NCBI GenBank assembly: GCA_026122225.1
Contig: JANEZZ010001494.1
Location: 1-64,000 of the forward strand
Length of the DNA: 64,000 nucleotides
From: Heloderma charlesbogerti
Taxonomy: Eukaryota > Chordata > Lepidosauria > Squamata > Helodermatidae
Direction of reading: 5' to 3'
Part shown: positions 10,545 to 21,214 of the stretch, piece by piece
Layout of the letters: every line of letters begins with the position of its first letter
How positions within the stretch are numbered: the stretch's first letter is position 1
Notes under the pieces: model-generated
Seen by the model: only the letters and a program-made list of their open reading frames with translations
Told to the model about the DNA's origin: nothing
Databases searched by the model: none
Translations under genes and position numbers: made by a program

Positions 10545-11397
10545 TGGGATGTATGAAAGTCACTTACCTGTGATGAAATTTGATTTGCGGTGGTGGGGAG
10601 GTGCTCCATCCCTCCCCCCAAAATTCTGGCCGGGGGCGAGGCGCCCCATCCCTCCCACTGCGAATCCTGGCCGGCCGGGACTGCAAATGGCACCGGCCAT
10701 AGCCGCCGCCATTTGCGTCCCTGCAGTCAGCCGTGATAGGCTACATAAATGTTTACGTAGCCTATCACAGCAGAGTTAAAAAAAAAAAACCCACACGTAC
10801 ACAAATGGCGGCGCCCATGGGCCTTATTTTGCCTTATTTTGGCACATCTAGTGTATGTAAACATTTACGTAGACTATGGCGAAAATAAACGGAACGCAAA
10901 TAGCGTACCATCTACGCTATTTGCGTTCCCCTTATTTTCGCCGTAGTCTACATAAATGTTTATGTAGACTAGACGTGCCAAAATAAGTAACGCAAATGGC
11001 GGCACCCATGGGTGCCGCCATTTGCGTACACACGGTGTTTGTTTTTTTAACTCAGCCGTGATAGGCTATGTAAACATTTACATAGCCTATCACGGTATTT
11101 TTTAAAAATCTAGCTGTGATAGGCTATGTAAATCTTTCCATAGCCTATCACTTTTTTTTTTTTTAACTTGGAAATGGCAGCGGCGGCAGCCAGTCGGAAG
11201 ACCAGCTGTCGCAGCCGCCGCTGCCGAACCGCCGCCGAACCGCCGCCGGAGCCGCCGCCACCGGGGAGATTTGCCCAAGTTAAGTCCCATCCCGGGGGGG
11301 GCGGGGAGGCAGACCGTTTTGCCACCAATTTCGGGGGGCTGAATGCACTGGCATTCAACCTCCCCAAGATTCGTGGTGAAATTCTCTGACATCCCTA
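10545..11397. mobile_element. Hairpin-chain MITE E nested in D0 (alpha end left)
   Basis: The 8 bp duplication GTAGCCGC lies at 10537-10544 and 11398-11405. The left terminus is TGGGATGTATGAAAGTCACTT (first bases of the repeat changed; shown here as TGGGATG plus TATGAAAG). The right terminus is CATCCCTA after a beta hairpin. Its centre (about 10850-10990) is a nested palindrome made of GTCTACATAAATG hairpins around a GCGTACCATCTACGC core. Confidence 0.92.
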
Positions 11398-11896
11398 GTA
11401 GCCGCCACCATTTGCATACACGTTTTTTTTTTTAACCCACCCAACCATGATAGGCTACGTAAAGATTTACGTAGCCTATCAAGTCTTTTTTTTTCTTTTT
11501 TTTTACACAAGCCTGGAAATGGCGGCGGCGGTGGCAGCTGGTCAGAAGACCGGCTGCCGCTGAAGCTGCCGCCGGAGCCGCCGCCGGAGCCGCCGCCACC
11601 CAGAAGATTTGCCCCAGGTGAGTCTCGTACCGGGGGGATCTGCGGGGAGGCGGGGGGGTGGCAGGCTGTTCCGCCATCGAGTTCGGGGGGCCGAATGCAC
11701 TGGCATTCAGCCTCACCGTGATCCGTGGCAGAATTCTCTGACATCCCTAGTCCTGACTTAACTCATGGACTGCTCAGTGTGATCTATGCTTGTCTCTGTC
11801 TCTCCTTTCCACAGATATCCATCACATCATGCCACCATCTTTTCTGCTTTAGCCATTATGTGATCACCATGTGCATAAGTGTTCCCCATTTTTATG

Positions 11897-12347
11897 TAGG
11901 GATCTCCGTCACTGGGAAACTTGGCCCTTTGGGGGCCCTACAGATTACCATGGTACCTGTGACTTGGCTTGCATTTCTGTGCCAAGATGGGTTTGTTCCC
12001 CAAATCCAGGAATACTTTTTAGGGGGGGTGGGGGGAGGGCATAAAAATCCATTTGCACAAATCACTTAAATTTTGGCTGTAATTTGCACAAATTATGGCC
12101 ACAAGTTGTGCAAATTCTGGCTACAATTTGAGTAATTTGCACAAATTATGCCCTGAATTTGCATATTTTGTACAAATTGGGCAAATTCCTTTACACACAT
12201 TTTTCAAAAACCCAGAAATCTACAAGCTGGCCCGACTCAATGCAGATCAAGATGGGCCAGCTCAAAGGAAATTGAGCCGAAGTCCAGGGGGCCGAGCCGA
12301 CTAAAGCTGAGCTTCGTCCCCCCAGATGGATTCCTTTGACATTCCTA
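11897..12347. mobile_element. hAT-like MITE, TTTGCACAAATT family
   Basis: It starts TAGGGATC and ends GACATTCCTA, with flanks TTTTTATG and TTTTCATT (6 of 8 alike). The inside has many AATTTGCACAAATT-like palindromic units between GGGAAAC..GGCCCTTTGGGGGC and the purine-rich GAAGTCCAGGGGGCCGAG block. Related copies lie at 54150-54498 and 60305-60679. It has no coding capacity. Confidence 0.8.
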
Positions 12348-12465
12348 TTTTCATTCATCATGAGAGAGCCTGAGAGAGCCTGAAATTGATCGGAACATTC
12401 TGTGATGCTCTCCATGACTGCTTGAAAGCCAAGGATTGGAAGCAAGTGGGGATAGATACATAGAT

Positions 12466-12656
12466 AGGAATATGGGAAGCTGCCTTATACTAAGTCAGAC
12501 CATGAGTCCATCTAGTTCAGTATTGTCTACACTGACTGGCAGTGGCTTTCCAGATTTTTAGACAGGAGTCTTCCCAGCTCTGCTTAGAGATGCCAGCAAT
12601 TGAACCTGGAACATTTGAATGAAAAGCATGTGCTCTACCAGTGAGCTACAACCCTC
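12466..12656 (-). mobile_element. tRNA-derived SINE (second family)
   Basis: On minus it begins with a tRNA-like head (TAGCTCACTGGTAGAGCACA with box B GGTTCAATTGC). It continues through ACTGCCAGTCAGTGTAGACA and ends TATAAGGCAGCTTCCCATA. The same family recurs at 19957-20315 (plus strand) and, split by a MITE, at 37566-38158 (minus strand). Pol III transcription and LINE-driven retroposition are inferred from the family type. Confidence 0.8.
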
Positions 12657-12714
12657 CCCCAAGTGGGAAGATCTTCAATGTTACCTCATTTACTCAGATT
12701 CCGTCTCTAAAACA

Positions 12715-12850
12715 TTTTTAATGAACTGATGAAGAGGAGTGTAGTCCATGAAAGCTTATGCCATAATACATTTGTTAGTCTTTAAGATGCCACAAGATTC
12801 TTTGTTGTCTTTGCTGCAAAAGACTAACACGGTTACCCCTCTGGAATTTT
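12715..12850 (+). mobile_element. Penelope-like element tail with degenerate hammerhead-like motif
   Basis: The stretch with CTGATGAAGAGGAGTGTAG, CCATGAAAGCTTATGCC, TTTGTTAGTCTTTAAGATGCC and GACTAACACGGTTACCCCTC matches a tail repeat that I recall as common in reptiles. CTGATGA followed by a short stem and GAAA has the layout of the hammerhead motifs reported in Penelope-like retroelements, though the stem here is poor. I assign it on motif layout only. Confidence 0.4.
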
Positions 12851-13124
12851 TTTGTGATGTTTTATTACACCTCTTTACTGTGGACGTCTCATCTAAAACA
12901 GCTTTTCCATGGGTCAGAGTCATACAGCTCCAGGAAGGCATCGCTATAGATTAAGAAAGATGCTGGGTTGGATCTCATTTGTATTCTAGTCCAGCTGCAG
13001 CAGCCTTCAACATGGCTGAGAAGAACGCAGAAAGGAAAGCCCTATAGAGAATGCCTAAAGAAAATTTCACTCAGATTCCAATTTATTTCCCATCATTAAT
13101 TCTTGGGAAAGCCTGAGAGCAGAA

Positions 13125-13438
13125 AGCATGGTTACAGGGAACACATGACTCCCTTGTTACAGGAGCTTCACTGGCTACCAGTCTGATTCCGGGCAGAATT
13201 CAAAGTGCTGCTTATGACCTATAAAGTCCTATATAGCTCGGGATCAGGCTAATTGAACGAGTAGCTTCTCCCATATAAGTCTGCTTCAGTTTTAAGGTCT
13301 TTGGGGGAGGCCATTATTTTGCTACCACTGACTTCAGAGGTGTGTTTTGTGACAATGTGAGAGAGGGCTTTCTAGATGGCTGCTCGCAGGCTTTGGAACT
13401 CCCTACTGAGCAGGGCTAAGTTGGCTTGCTCTTTCCTG
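13125..13438 (+). mobile_element. L2 LINE 3' fragment, left part
   Basis: The segment keeps the degraded C-terminal coding region of an L2 LINE (ELHWLP-like GAGCTTCACTGGCTACCAG, then TTATGACCTATAAAGTCC and TTTGGAACTCCCTACTGAG). Several indels break the frame. MITE F interrupts it, and it continues at 14242 with CCTTCCTGTCCTTTTGCC. Confidence 0.7.
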
Positions 13439-14241
13439 TAGGGATGTCAGAGAATTCCACCACGGATCTCGGGGAGGCCGAATGCCAGCGCATTCGGCCC
13501 CCCGAAATCAGTGGTGGAACGGTCTGCCACACCCCCACCATCACCCCGGGATGAGACTTACCTGGGGCGGATCTTCCTGGTGGCGGCAGCTCTAGCGGCG
13601 GCTGCGGCAGCCGGTCTTCTGACCGGCTGCCACCGCCGCCATTTCCAGTTAAAAAAAAAAAAGACATGATAGGCTATGTAAAGATTCATGTGGCCTATCA
13701 TGGCTAGGTTTAAAAAAAAAAACGTGATAGGCTACGTAAATGTTTACGTAGCCTATCACGTCTGACTTTAAAAAAAACCAAAACCACGCGTACGCAAATG
13801 GCGGTGGCCACGGCCGCCGCCATTTGCGTTCCTTATTTTGGCATGTCTTAGTCTACGTCAAGATTTATGTAGACCAAGACAGCGAAAATAAGGGGAATGC
13901 AAATAGCGTAGCACATTGTTGTTGTTGTTTTTAAGTCAGATGTGATAGGCTATGTAAACATTTATGTAGCCTATCACGGCTGACTGCAGGGACGCAAACA
14001 GCAGTGGCTACAGCTGCCGCCATTTGTGTCCCTGCTAGCCAGCAGCCAGATGTCCGGCTGCTGGCGGAGCCGGCTGGAGGCTCCGCAGAATCCCTGCGGA
14101 GCACAGCCGGCCAGCCAGGATTCCGGAGGGGAGGAACGAAGCGCCTCCCCCCCACCCAGGATTCTGGGGGGAGGGACGGAGCACCTCCCCTCCCACCATC
14201 AACATAATCCACAGAAGTTAAGTGACTTTCGTACATCCCTA
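13439..14241. mobile_element. Hairpin-chain hAT MITE F (beta end left)
   Basis: The ends TAGGGATG and CATCCCTA are flanked by CTTTCCTG (13431-13438) and CCTTCCTG (14242-14249), an 8 bp duplication with one change. The beta end leads, followed by the GGTCTTCTGACCGGC hairpin, TACGTA hairpins at about 13668-13760 and 13942-13982, and a GCGTACGCAAATGGCGG palindrome. The alpha end is last, its donor-like motif reading AAGTTAAGTGACTTTCG. Confidence 0.92.
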
Positions 14242-14285
14242 CCTTCCTGTCCTTTTGCCACCAGGCAAAGGTTTTTGTTCTTTTC

Positions 14286-14333
14286 GTTGGTTGGTTGGTT
14301 GGTTGGTTGGTTGGTTGGTTGGTTGGTTGGTTT
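14286..14333. repeat. (TTGG)n microsatellite
   Basis: About twelve TTGG units lie just after the L2 fragment. They may have grown from the L2 3' tail. Confidence 0.95.
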
Positions 14334-14394
14334 TTAAAGCAGGCCTTCAGTGTGTAAGTGGATCTGTTCAGCTGAGTGCTGTCATTGTTCTGTT

Positions 14395-14809
14395 TAGGGA
14401 TGTGCGACCCAGCAAAACTCAAGGTCACCGACGTTCTCCGAATTCCATCTCGAACCTCATTCTGCCTTGAGTCCATATCAGATTACGAGCTTTGTTGTTT
14501 TCGTTACACATGAAAATCCATGTGTACTTTTATGTATATCTTCCCAAATGTATGCATCAATTGTGTGCATCTTTGACATAAACATTCTTCTCCCATTGAT
14601 TAAACTGTATATGCACACATTTGTCAAAAGTACACATTTTTCATTCACATTTTTCAAATGCACATATGCTGTTGAACTCATGTTTTTCAGTCCAGGATTT
14701 CTATCACAAGCTCAGAAATGTACCAATTTCGACTGCAAATTACTGCGAAGGTGTGAGCTGGGAAAATCCTGATCAAAATGAACTGAAACACATTTCTCAT
14801 TCATCATTA
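14395..14809 (-). mobile_element. hAT-like MITE, TGCACA-rich family
   Basis: It starts TAGGGATGTGCGACCCAGCA and ends near CATCATTA, a decayed CATCCCTA. Inside are TTCCATCTCGAACCTCATTC, the ATGAAAATCCATGTG block, many ATTTTTC/TGCACA units and, on the right, TCCTGATCAAAATGAACTG. The same layout recurs at 21215, 32930, 43311, 50562 and 58686. Strand is set relative to copies that begin with the TTCAGTTCA end. The flanking duplication is no longer visible. Confidence 0.75.
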
Positions 14810-14953
14810 ATTATGTGATTGTTGTTGTTGTTGTTGTTTTAACTGTGCATTTGATGTATTTGTTTTATTACTGTTTTAATCAGATTTTTATTTCACTATG
14901 GTTGTAAGTCACCTTCAGTGTCATTTTCTTGGCAGAAAGGTGGGGTACTAATC

Positions 14954-14954
<1 letters not shown>

Positions 14955-15019
<65 letters not shown>
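14955..15019. repeat. (GATA)n microsatellite
   Basis: About sixteen uninterrupted GATA units follow a CACTATGGTTGTAAGTCACC stretch that resembles an old LINE tail. Confidence 0.95.
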
Positions 15020-15021
<2 letters not shown>

Positions 15022-15458
15022 GTTTAACTCATGAATCAGGTGGCCACATGGCAACTAAAGAGCGTCTTTGCTGGGCTTGGCCCTAATCAGATTAGCTAAA
15101 TAGACAAGGAGACTCCAGATGCAAGGTACTTGGCAACATATCGTACAGAGTGGTTCTCAAAATGCTCTAATTCCAGGAGCCATTTCTACATTGTCTTATT
15201 TGTAGGGGTGTATGGATTCCCCACTGTCTGTTCTGGTGGGGAATCTGTGGGAGGGGGAGGCAATCTGTTCCTCCCCCCTGGAATCCTCCAGAGCAGTTCT
15301 GCTCTGCTCAGATTCTGGGGGGGGGGGACTGGCTTGGGGGGTACTTACCTTCCCTCCTGCAAGCCAGAGCTGTTCGCCTCCTCCCTGTCCCTGCTGATTG
15401 CCATGTCTTAAAAAAAAAAACCCTACAAATAAATCCTGCTGATCACATGTGCCTATAG

Positions 15459-18400
15459 TTGTTGTTCAGTCGTTCAGTCGTGTCCGACTCTTCGTGACCC
15501 CATGGACCATAGCACGCCAGGCCTTCCTGTCCTGCGTTCTCTCCCGGAGTGTGCTCAAGTTCATATTCATTGCATCGGTGATGCTATCTAGCCATCTCAT
15601 CCTCTGTCGTCCCCTTCTCCTTTTGCCTTCAGTCTTTCCCAGCATCAGGGTCTTTTCCAGAGAGTTTTCTCTTCACATTAGGTGGTCAAAATATTGGAGC
15701 TTCAGCTTCAGTATCTGTCCTTCCAATGAGCACTCAGGGTTGATTTCCTTTAGGATGGACTGATTTGACCTCCTTGCAGTCCAGGGGACTCGTAAGAGTC
15801 TTCTCTAGCACCACAGTTCGAAAGCATCAATTATTCGGCGCTCAGCTTTCCTTATAGTCCAGCTCTCACAGCCATACATTACTACTGGGAAAACCATAGC
15901 TTTGATTACATGGACCTTTGTCAGCAAGGTGATGTCTCTGTTTCTTACTATGCTGTCTAGGTTTGCCATAGCTTTCTTCCCAAGGAGCAAGCGTCTTTTA
16001 ATTTCATGGCTACAGTCACCGTCTGCGGTGATCTTGGAGCCCAAGAAAGTAAAATCTGTCACTGCTTCCATTTCTTCCCCTTCTATATGCCAGGAAGTGA
16101 TGGGGCCAGATGCCATGATCTTCGTTTTTTTAATGTTGAGTTTCAAACCAGCTTTTGCACTCTCCTCTTTCACCCTCAACAAGAGGCTCTTGAGATCCTC
16201 TTCACTTTCTGCCATTAGGGTGGTATCGACTGCATATCGGAGGTTGTTGATAATTCTCCCGGCAATCTTAATTCCGACCTGTGATTCATCCAACCCGGCA
16301 TTTCTCATGATGTACTCTGCATTTAAGTTAAATAAGCAGGGTGACAATATGCAGCCTTGTCGTACTCCTTTCCCAATTTTGAACCACTCGGTTGTTCCAT
16401 GTCTGGTTCTTACTGTTGCTTCTTGACCTCGTACAGGTTTCTCAGGAGACAGATAAGGTGGTCTGGTACTCCCATCACTTTAAGAATTTGCCACAGTTTG
16501 TTGTGATCCACACAATCAAAGGCTTTAGCATAGTCAATGAAGCAGAAATAGACGTTTTTCTGGAATTCTCTTGCTTTCTCCATGATGCAGCGAATGTTGG
16601 CGATTTGATCTCTAGTTCCTCTGCCTCTTCGAAACCCAGCTTGTACTTCTGGTAGCTCTCTCTTCGCATACTGCTGAAGCCTAGCTTGTAGGATTTTGAG
16701 CATCACCTTGGTGGCATGTGAAATGAGCGCAATTGTGCGGTAGTTTGAACACTCTTTGGCGTTGCCCTTCTTTGGAACTAGGATGTAAACTGACCTTTTC
16801 CAGTCTTGTGGCCACTGTTGAGTGTTCCAGATTTGTTGGCATATTGAATGCAGCACTTTCACAGCATCATCTTTTCGGATTTTAAATAGCTCAGCTGGAA
16901 TACTGTCGTCTCCGCTAGCTTTGTTGTTAGTAATGCTTCCTAAGGCCCACTTGACTTCACTCTCGAGGATGTCCAGCTCAAGTTCAGTGACCGCACTATC
17001 ATGGCTATCAGGGACATTCAGATCTTTCCTGTATAGTTCTTCTGTGTATTCTTGCCACCTCTTCTTAATCTCATTTGCTTCTGTTAGGCCCCTGCCTTCT
17101 TTGTCCTTTATCATGCCTGTCTTTGCACAGAACGTTCCCTTGAGATCTCCAATTTTCTTGAAGAGATCTCTAGTCTTTCCCATTCTGTTGTTTTCCTCGA
17201 TTTCTTTGCATTGTTCATTTAAGAAGGCCTTCTTGTCTCTCCTTGCTATTCTCTGGAACTCTGCATTCAGTTGGATAGATCTTCCCCTTTCTCCCTTGCT
17301 TTTCGCTTCCCTTCTTTCCTCAGCTACTTGTAAAGCCTCCTCAGACAGCCACTTGGCTTTCTTGCATTTCTTTTTCGTTTGGATGGATTTCGTTGCTGCC
17401 TCCTGAACAATGTTACGGACCTCCTTCCATAGTTCCTCAGGCACTCTGTCTATCAGGTCTAATCCCTGAAATCTATTCCTCACCTCCACTGTATATTCAT
17501 AAGGGATGTGATTTAGGTCATACCTGAATGGTTTAGTGGTTTTCCCTACGTTCTTCCATTTCAGCTGAAATTTTGCAACAAGAAGCTCATGATCTGAGCC
17601 ACAGTCAGCTCCAGGTCTTGTTTTTACTGACTGTATAGAGCTTCTCCATCTTTGACTGCAAAGGACATAATCAATCTGATTTCGATATTGACCATCTGGT
17701 GATGTCCATGTCTAGAGTCATCTCTTGTGCTGTTGGAAAAGAGTGTTTGCTATGATCAGCATGTTCTCTTGGCAAAACTCTATTAGCTTTTGTCCTGCTT
17801 CATTTTGTACACCAAGGCCATGCCTGCCTGTTATCCCGGTGATTTCTTGACTTCCTACTTTAGCATTCCAATCCCCTATGATGAAGAGGACATCTTTTTT
17901 TGGTGTTAGTTCTAGAAGATGTTGCAGGTCTTCATAGAACCGATCAACCTCAGCTTCTTCGGCATCAGTGGTTGGGGCATAGACCTGAATTACTGTGATG
18001 TTGAATGGTTTGCCTTGGATTCGTACTGAGATCATTCTATCGTTTTTGAGATTGTACCCCAGTACTGCTTTTCCCACCCTTTTGTTGACTATGAGTGCTA
18101 CTCCATTTCTTCTAAGGGATTCTTGCCCACAGTAGTAGATATGATGGTCACCTGAATTAAATTCGCCCATGCCTGTCCATTTTAGTTCGCTGATTCCCAA
18201 GATGTCGATGTTCAATCTTGCCATCTCATGTTTGACCACCTCCAGCTTACCTTGATTCATTGATCTGACATTCCAGGTTCCTAAACAATATTGTTCTTTA
18301 CAGCATCGGATTTTCTTTTCACCACCAGACACATCCACAGCTGAGTGTCCTTTCGGCTTTGGCCCAGCCGCTTCACTCTTTCTGGCGCTACTTGGAAATA

Positions 18401-18674
18401 CCCTCTGCTCTTCCCCAGTAGTATATTGGACACCTTCTGACCTGAGGGGCTCATCTTCCGGCGTCATCTCTTTTAGCCTTGTGATACGTTCCATGGGGTT
18501 TTCTTGGCAAGAATACTGGAGTGGGTTGCCAGTTCCTTCTCCAGTGGACCACATTTTGTCAGAACTATCTGCCATGACCTGTCCGTCTTGGGTGGCCCTG
18601 CACGGCATAGCTTATGGCTTCCCTGAGTTACGCAAGCCCCTTCGCCACAACAAGGCAGTGATCCATGAAGTGGT
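15459..18674 (-). mobile_element. BovB (RTE clade) LINE, full length
   Basis: This 3216 bp copy runs on minus from the leader (start CACTTCATGGATCACTGCC) to the tail TGAACGACTGAACAACAAC. A 10 bp target duplication, GTGCCTATAG, lies at 15449-15458 and 18675-18684. Its length agrees with the roughly 3.2 kb usual for BovB. It is younger than MITE G, into which it inserted. It lacks the internal deletion and the MITE insertions of the plus-strand copy. Confidence 0.97.
15805..18608 (-). pseudogene. BovB endonuclease-reverse transcriptase ORF, nearly intact
   Basis: The frame opens at 18608 and encodes the endonuclease (LGTWNVRSMNQ, ISELKWTGMGEF, IQVYAPTTDAEEAEV, LFIIGDWNAKVG). It is broken by TGA at 17718-17720 and TAG at 17712-17714, and continues in the same frame into the linker and RT (FIDYAKAFDCVDHNKLW) as far as a 1 bp deletion at about 16430 (GAGGTC where the plus copy has GAGGGTC). 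The next frame holds MSPCLFNLNAEYIM and the catalytic box at 16225-16236, which reads YAVD. It ends at TAG 15805-15807 where TGG (Trp) is expected. A further TGA at 15673-15675 is shared with the other copy. The element cannot make an active enzyme. Confidence 0.93.
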
Positions 18675-19053
18675 GTGCCTATAGACTTATACGCAAAATA
18701 GAGCCATGCATCTTGCATATAAGCCTATGGACTTATATGCAAGATTCATGACTCTATTTGCGTATAAGTGTATGTGCACATCCTCCCCATCGCCTTTTTT
18801 TTTTTTTTAAGACATGGCAATCGGCAGGGACAGGGAGAAGGCAAACAGCTCTGGCTGGCAAGAAGCAGCCGAGTGCCATTCCGCCCCCAGTCCTCCTGAC
18901 CCGATCCGCTTTGGATTCCTGAGGCCGGATTTCTTAGACATTCTTCTGACATCCCTACTTGTTTGCCAAGGAAGTGCTGAACATTTGCCATGGGACCCTT
19001 GTGTATGGTGGAAGATTCTGGGGTGCATTCTAGGATGCGCAGCCAATTCACAG

Positions 19054-19905
19054 TAGCGATGTCAGAGAATTCTGCCACGGATCTCGGTGAGGCTGAATTC
19101 CAGCGCATTTGCCCCCCTGAAATCCATGGTGCAATGAAGCCCCCCTGCCCCCCCACTCCGTGAAAGGCGCTCGAAATGGGACACCTACCTGCTGCCGCTC
19201 GGACTGCATTGCGAATGGTGGCTGCATCCACGGCCACCATTCGCTTTTTCACTATAGCCGTGATAGGCTACATAAGTATTTATGTAGCCTATCATGGCTA
19301 ACGCAGGGACGCCATTTGCGTCCCTGCGGAAGCCGTGATAGGCTGCGTAAGTATTTACATAGCCTATCATGGCAAAAAAAAAAAAGGGAATGCAAATGGC
19401 GGCCGCTACAGCGGCCACCATTTGTGTTCCCTTTTTTTTATTTGCCATGATAGCCTACGTAAATATTTACATAGGCTATTATGGCAAAAGAGGGGCATGA
19501 ATGGCATAGTGGCTGCCATTTGCGCCCCTCTCTTTTGCAAAAGGGAAAACCCTCTCTTTTCCCTTTTGCCAAAAAAAAGGGAACGCAAACGGCGGCTGCC
19601 ATAGCCGCCATTTGTGTTCATTGTTGTTGGGGGGTTTTGCCATGATAGGCTACATAAACATTTACGTAGCCTATCACGGCAAAATACAGGGATGCAAATG
19701 GCGGCGGCTATGGCAGCCACCATTTGCGTCCCTGCAGGCTGCCCAGCAGCCAGATGTCCGGCTGCGGGCAGCCCCGGCCGGAAGCTCCACGGAATCGCCA
19801 TGGAGTGGAGCCAGCCAGAGAGAATTTCGGGGGGAGGGATGGAGCGCCTCCTCCCCACCGTGAATGTCACCCTTCAAAAAGGTAAGTGACTTTCATACAT
19901 CCCTA
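19054..19905. mobile_element. Hairpin-chain hAT MITE H (beta end left)
   Basis: The 8 bp duplication ATTCACAG lies at 19046-19053 and 19906-19913. The left end TAGCGATG has one change. Six hairpins of the TACGTAAATATTTACGTA kind run between about 19255 and 19680, alternating with CAAATGGCGGC..GCCGCCATTTG palindromes and a CCCTCTCTTTTGC..GCAAAAG unit. The alpha end carries AGGTAAGT at 19880-19887. Confidence 0.93.
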
Positions 19906-19956
19906 ATTCACAGCAGACACTGGCCAGGAATGCAAGGCCCTCCATGAACTCAGAAT

Positions 19957-20315
19957 GGAGGCCATCGCCCAGTGGTAGAGCACAGAGTTTGTATGCAGAA
20001 GACCCCAGGTTCAATCCGTGGCATCTCCAGTTAGGGCTTGGAAAGAATCCTGCCTGAAACCCTGGAGAGCCGCTGCCAGTCAGTGAAGGGCAAGATGGAC
20101 GAATCCTCTCACAGCTTCATTTGGTTTTGTGACAATGCACCTTAGTATACACCCAGCATCTGCTGCTTGAGGTGATTGCTTTACTGTGCCTCATGGTAGG
20201 GCCAGCCCTGTGACTGAGAGAGTGCTATTCAGGTCATGTCCTGCTTCTGGGCTTCCCAGAGGCATCTGGTTGGCCACTAGATGGGCCTTCGGTCTGACAC
20301 AGCATGGCTCAAACA
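19957..20315 (+). mobile_element. tRNA-derived SINE (second family), with internal insertion
   Basis: The head GCCCAGTGGTAGAGCACAG and box B GGTTCAATCC are well kept. The body GAGAGCCGCTGCCAGTCAGT follows, and the 3' part GGGCCTTCGGTCTGACACAGC lies at about 20285-20305. Between body and 3' part there are about 150 extra bases without a clear identity. It lies about 40 bp from MITE H. Confidence 0.8.
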
Positions 20316-21206
20316 CTGAAGTAAAATATAGATTTCAAAGCTAATAACAAGCCTTCCATTTAAATTCAGTGCTGATAACCATTTTAGGCTCAATATGTCC
20401 TCGCAAATAAGCATTCCCATTAAGTTTATGATACAGAAAATTCCCTTTTTAGCGTTATCAAAGGTAGCCTCAGAATCTGAGCTTCACTGAGAATATTAGA
20501 AGCTCTGGTCCTGAGAACTAGACGCTTCGTCTGCCTTGCCTTGCTTATATTACCTTGTTTTAGCAAACGGAGGAGAAATTGGAGGTGGGTGGAGATCTGA
20601 ACTTCACAACCAAGCTGTCGCTGGCCTCCCCTTCCCCCAAATACTGAAAGGTTACAGCAAATAATATGATGGGATAGATTTTTCCCCATAATGTGAGGAA
20701 AATTGCTTTTTACCAAGTATCTGCCAATTCCAAAGCAATTACAGTTTGGGGGAGAGCTCAGAGGCAGAGAGATTGCCTGTGTGCTGTGCATGTTATTTTT
20801 GTGTTAATGTGGAAACCAAGTAAAGGCAGAAAATGCCTTTAAAAGCAGCAATTTAAGGTGCCAGAAGCTGTGGGCATTAAATATTTACATCTTGCAGGAG
20901 GGATGAGTCAGAGAGGCGGCTGGGTGGCCTGGCTCTGATTTAAAACAGCTACATTGGTAACAGGGAAATGTCAGCATCTGTGCACTATTCAAGGTGAGGC
21001 ACGGGGCTACTGAGCAACTGGTTGGTCCTCTTCAGTTCCACTTAACCCCCATCCCCCCCCTTTTGCTTGCTCTCTTATGGTTTCTGGATAAACATTGGGA
21101 GCTGCCATAGACAGCTCAGATTTTTTGGTCCTTCTAACCCAATATTGTATACTCTGACTGGCAGTAGCTCTTCAGAGCCTCCATGTCTTTTACTCAGTCC
21201 TTTTAA
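20316..21206. other. No gene or repeat recognised
   Basis: This is one of the few stretches with ordinary base composition and no repeat I can name. No open frame on either strand has a recognisable domain or a convincing splice context. Confidence 0.5.
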
Positions 21207-21214
21207 CTGGTCAT

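Larger units (their letters stand above)
8290..11749. mobile_element. Hairpin-chain hAT MITE D0, host of three further MITEs (alpha end left)
   Basis: The 8 bp duplication GTCCTGAC lies at 8282-8289 and 11750-11757. The left end is TAGGCATG plus the alpha sequence GTACGAAAGTGACTTACCT. The right end is ATTCTCTGACATCCCTA. Its own sequence is 8290-8545, 10219-10544 and 11398-11749. Between these sit D1 (8546-10218, itself carrying D2) and E (10545-11397). Its own middle part has ATTTACGTAG hairpins alternating with the GCAAATAGC..GCTATTTGC palindrome. Confidence 0.92.
15203..18957. mobile_element. hAT-like MITE G carrying a full-length BovB
   Basis: The ends TAGGGGTG and CATCCCTA are flanked by CTTATTTG (15195-15202) and CTTGTTTG (18958-18965), 7 of 8 bases alike. 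Its own DNA is 15203-15458 and 18675-18957, about 540 bp. It is a diverged relative of the hairpin-chain family: a G-rich block, a TACTTACCTTCCCTCCTGC splice-donor-like motif on minus, then the AAGACATGGCAATC unit (about 15395-15410 and 18811-18825) as an inverted pair, and a GACTTATACGC..GCGTATAAGT hairpin. The BovB split it in half. Confidence 0.85.

Noticed and set aside
15449..18684. A possible retrovirus or LTR element around the minus-strand reverse transcriptase
   Set aside because: There are no long terminal repeats, and no gag, protease or integrase. Domain order endonuclease then RT and the CAACAAC tail identify BovB.
19957..20030. A functional tRNA gene near 19970
   Set aside because: A-box and B-box sequences are present, but no cloverleaf can be completed and the SINE body follows.
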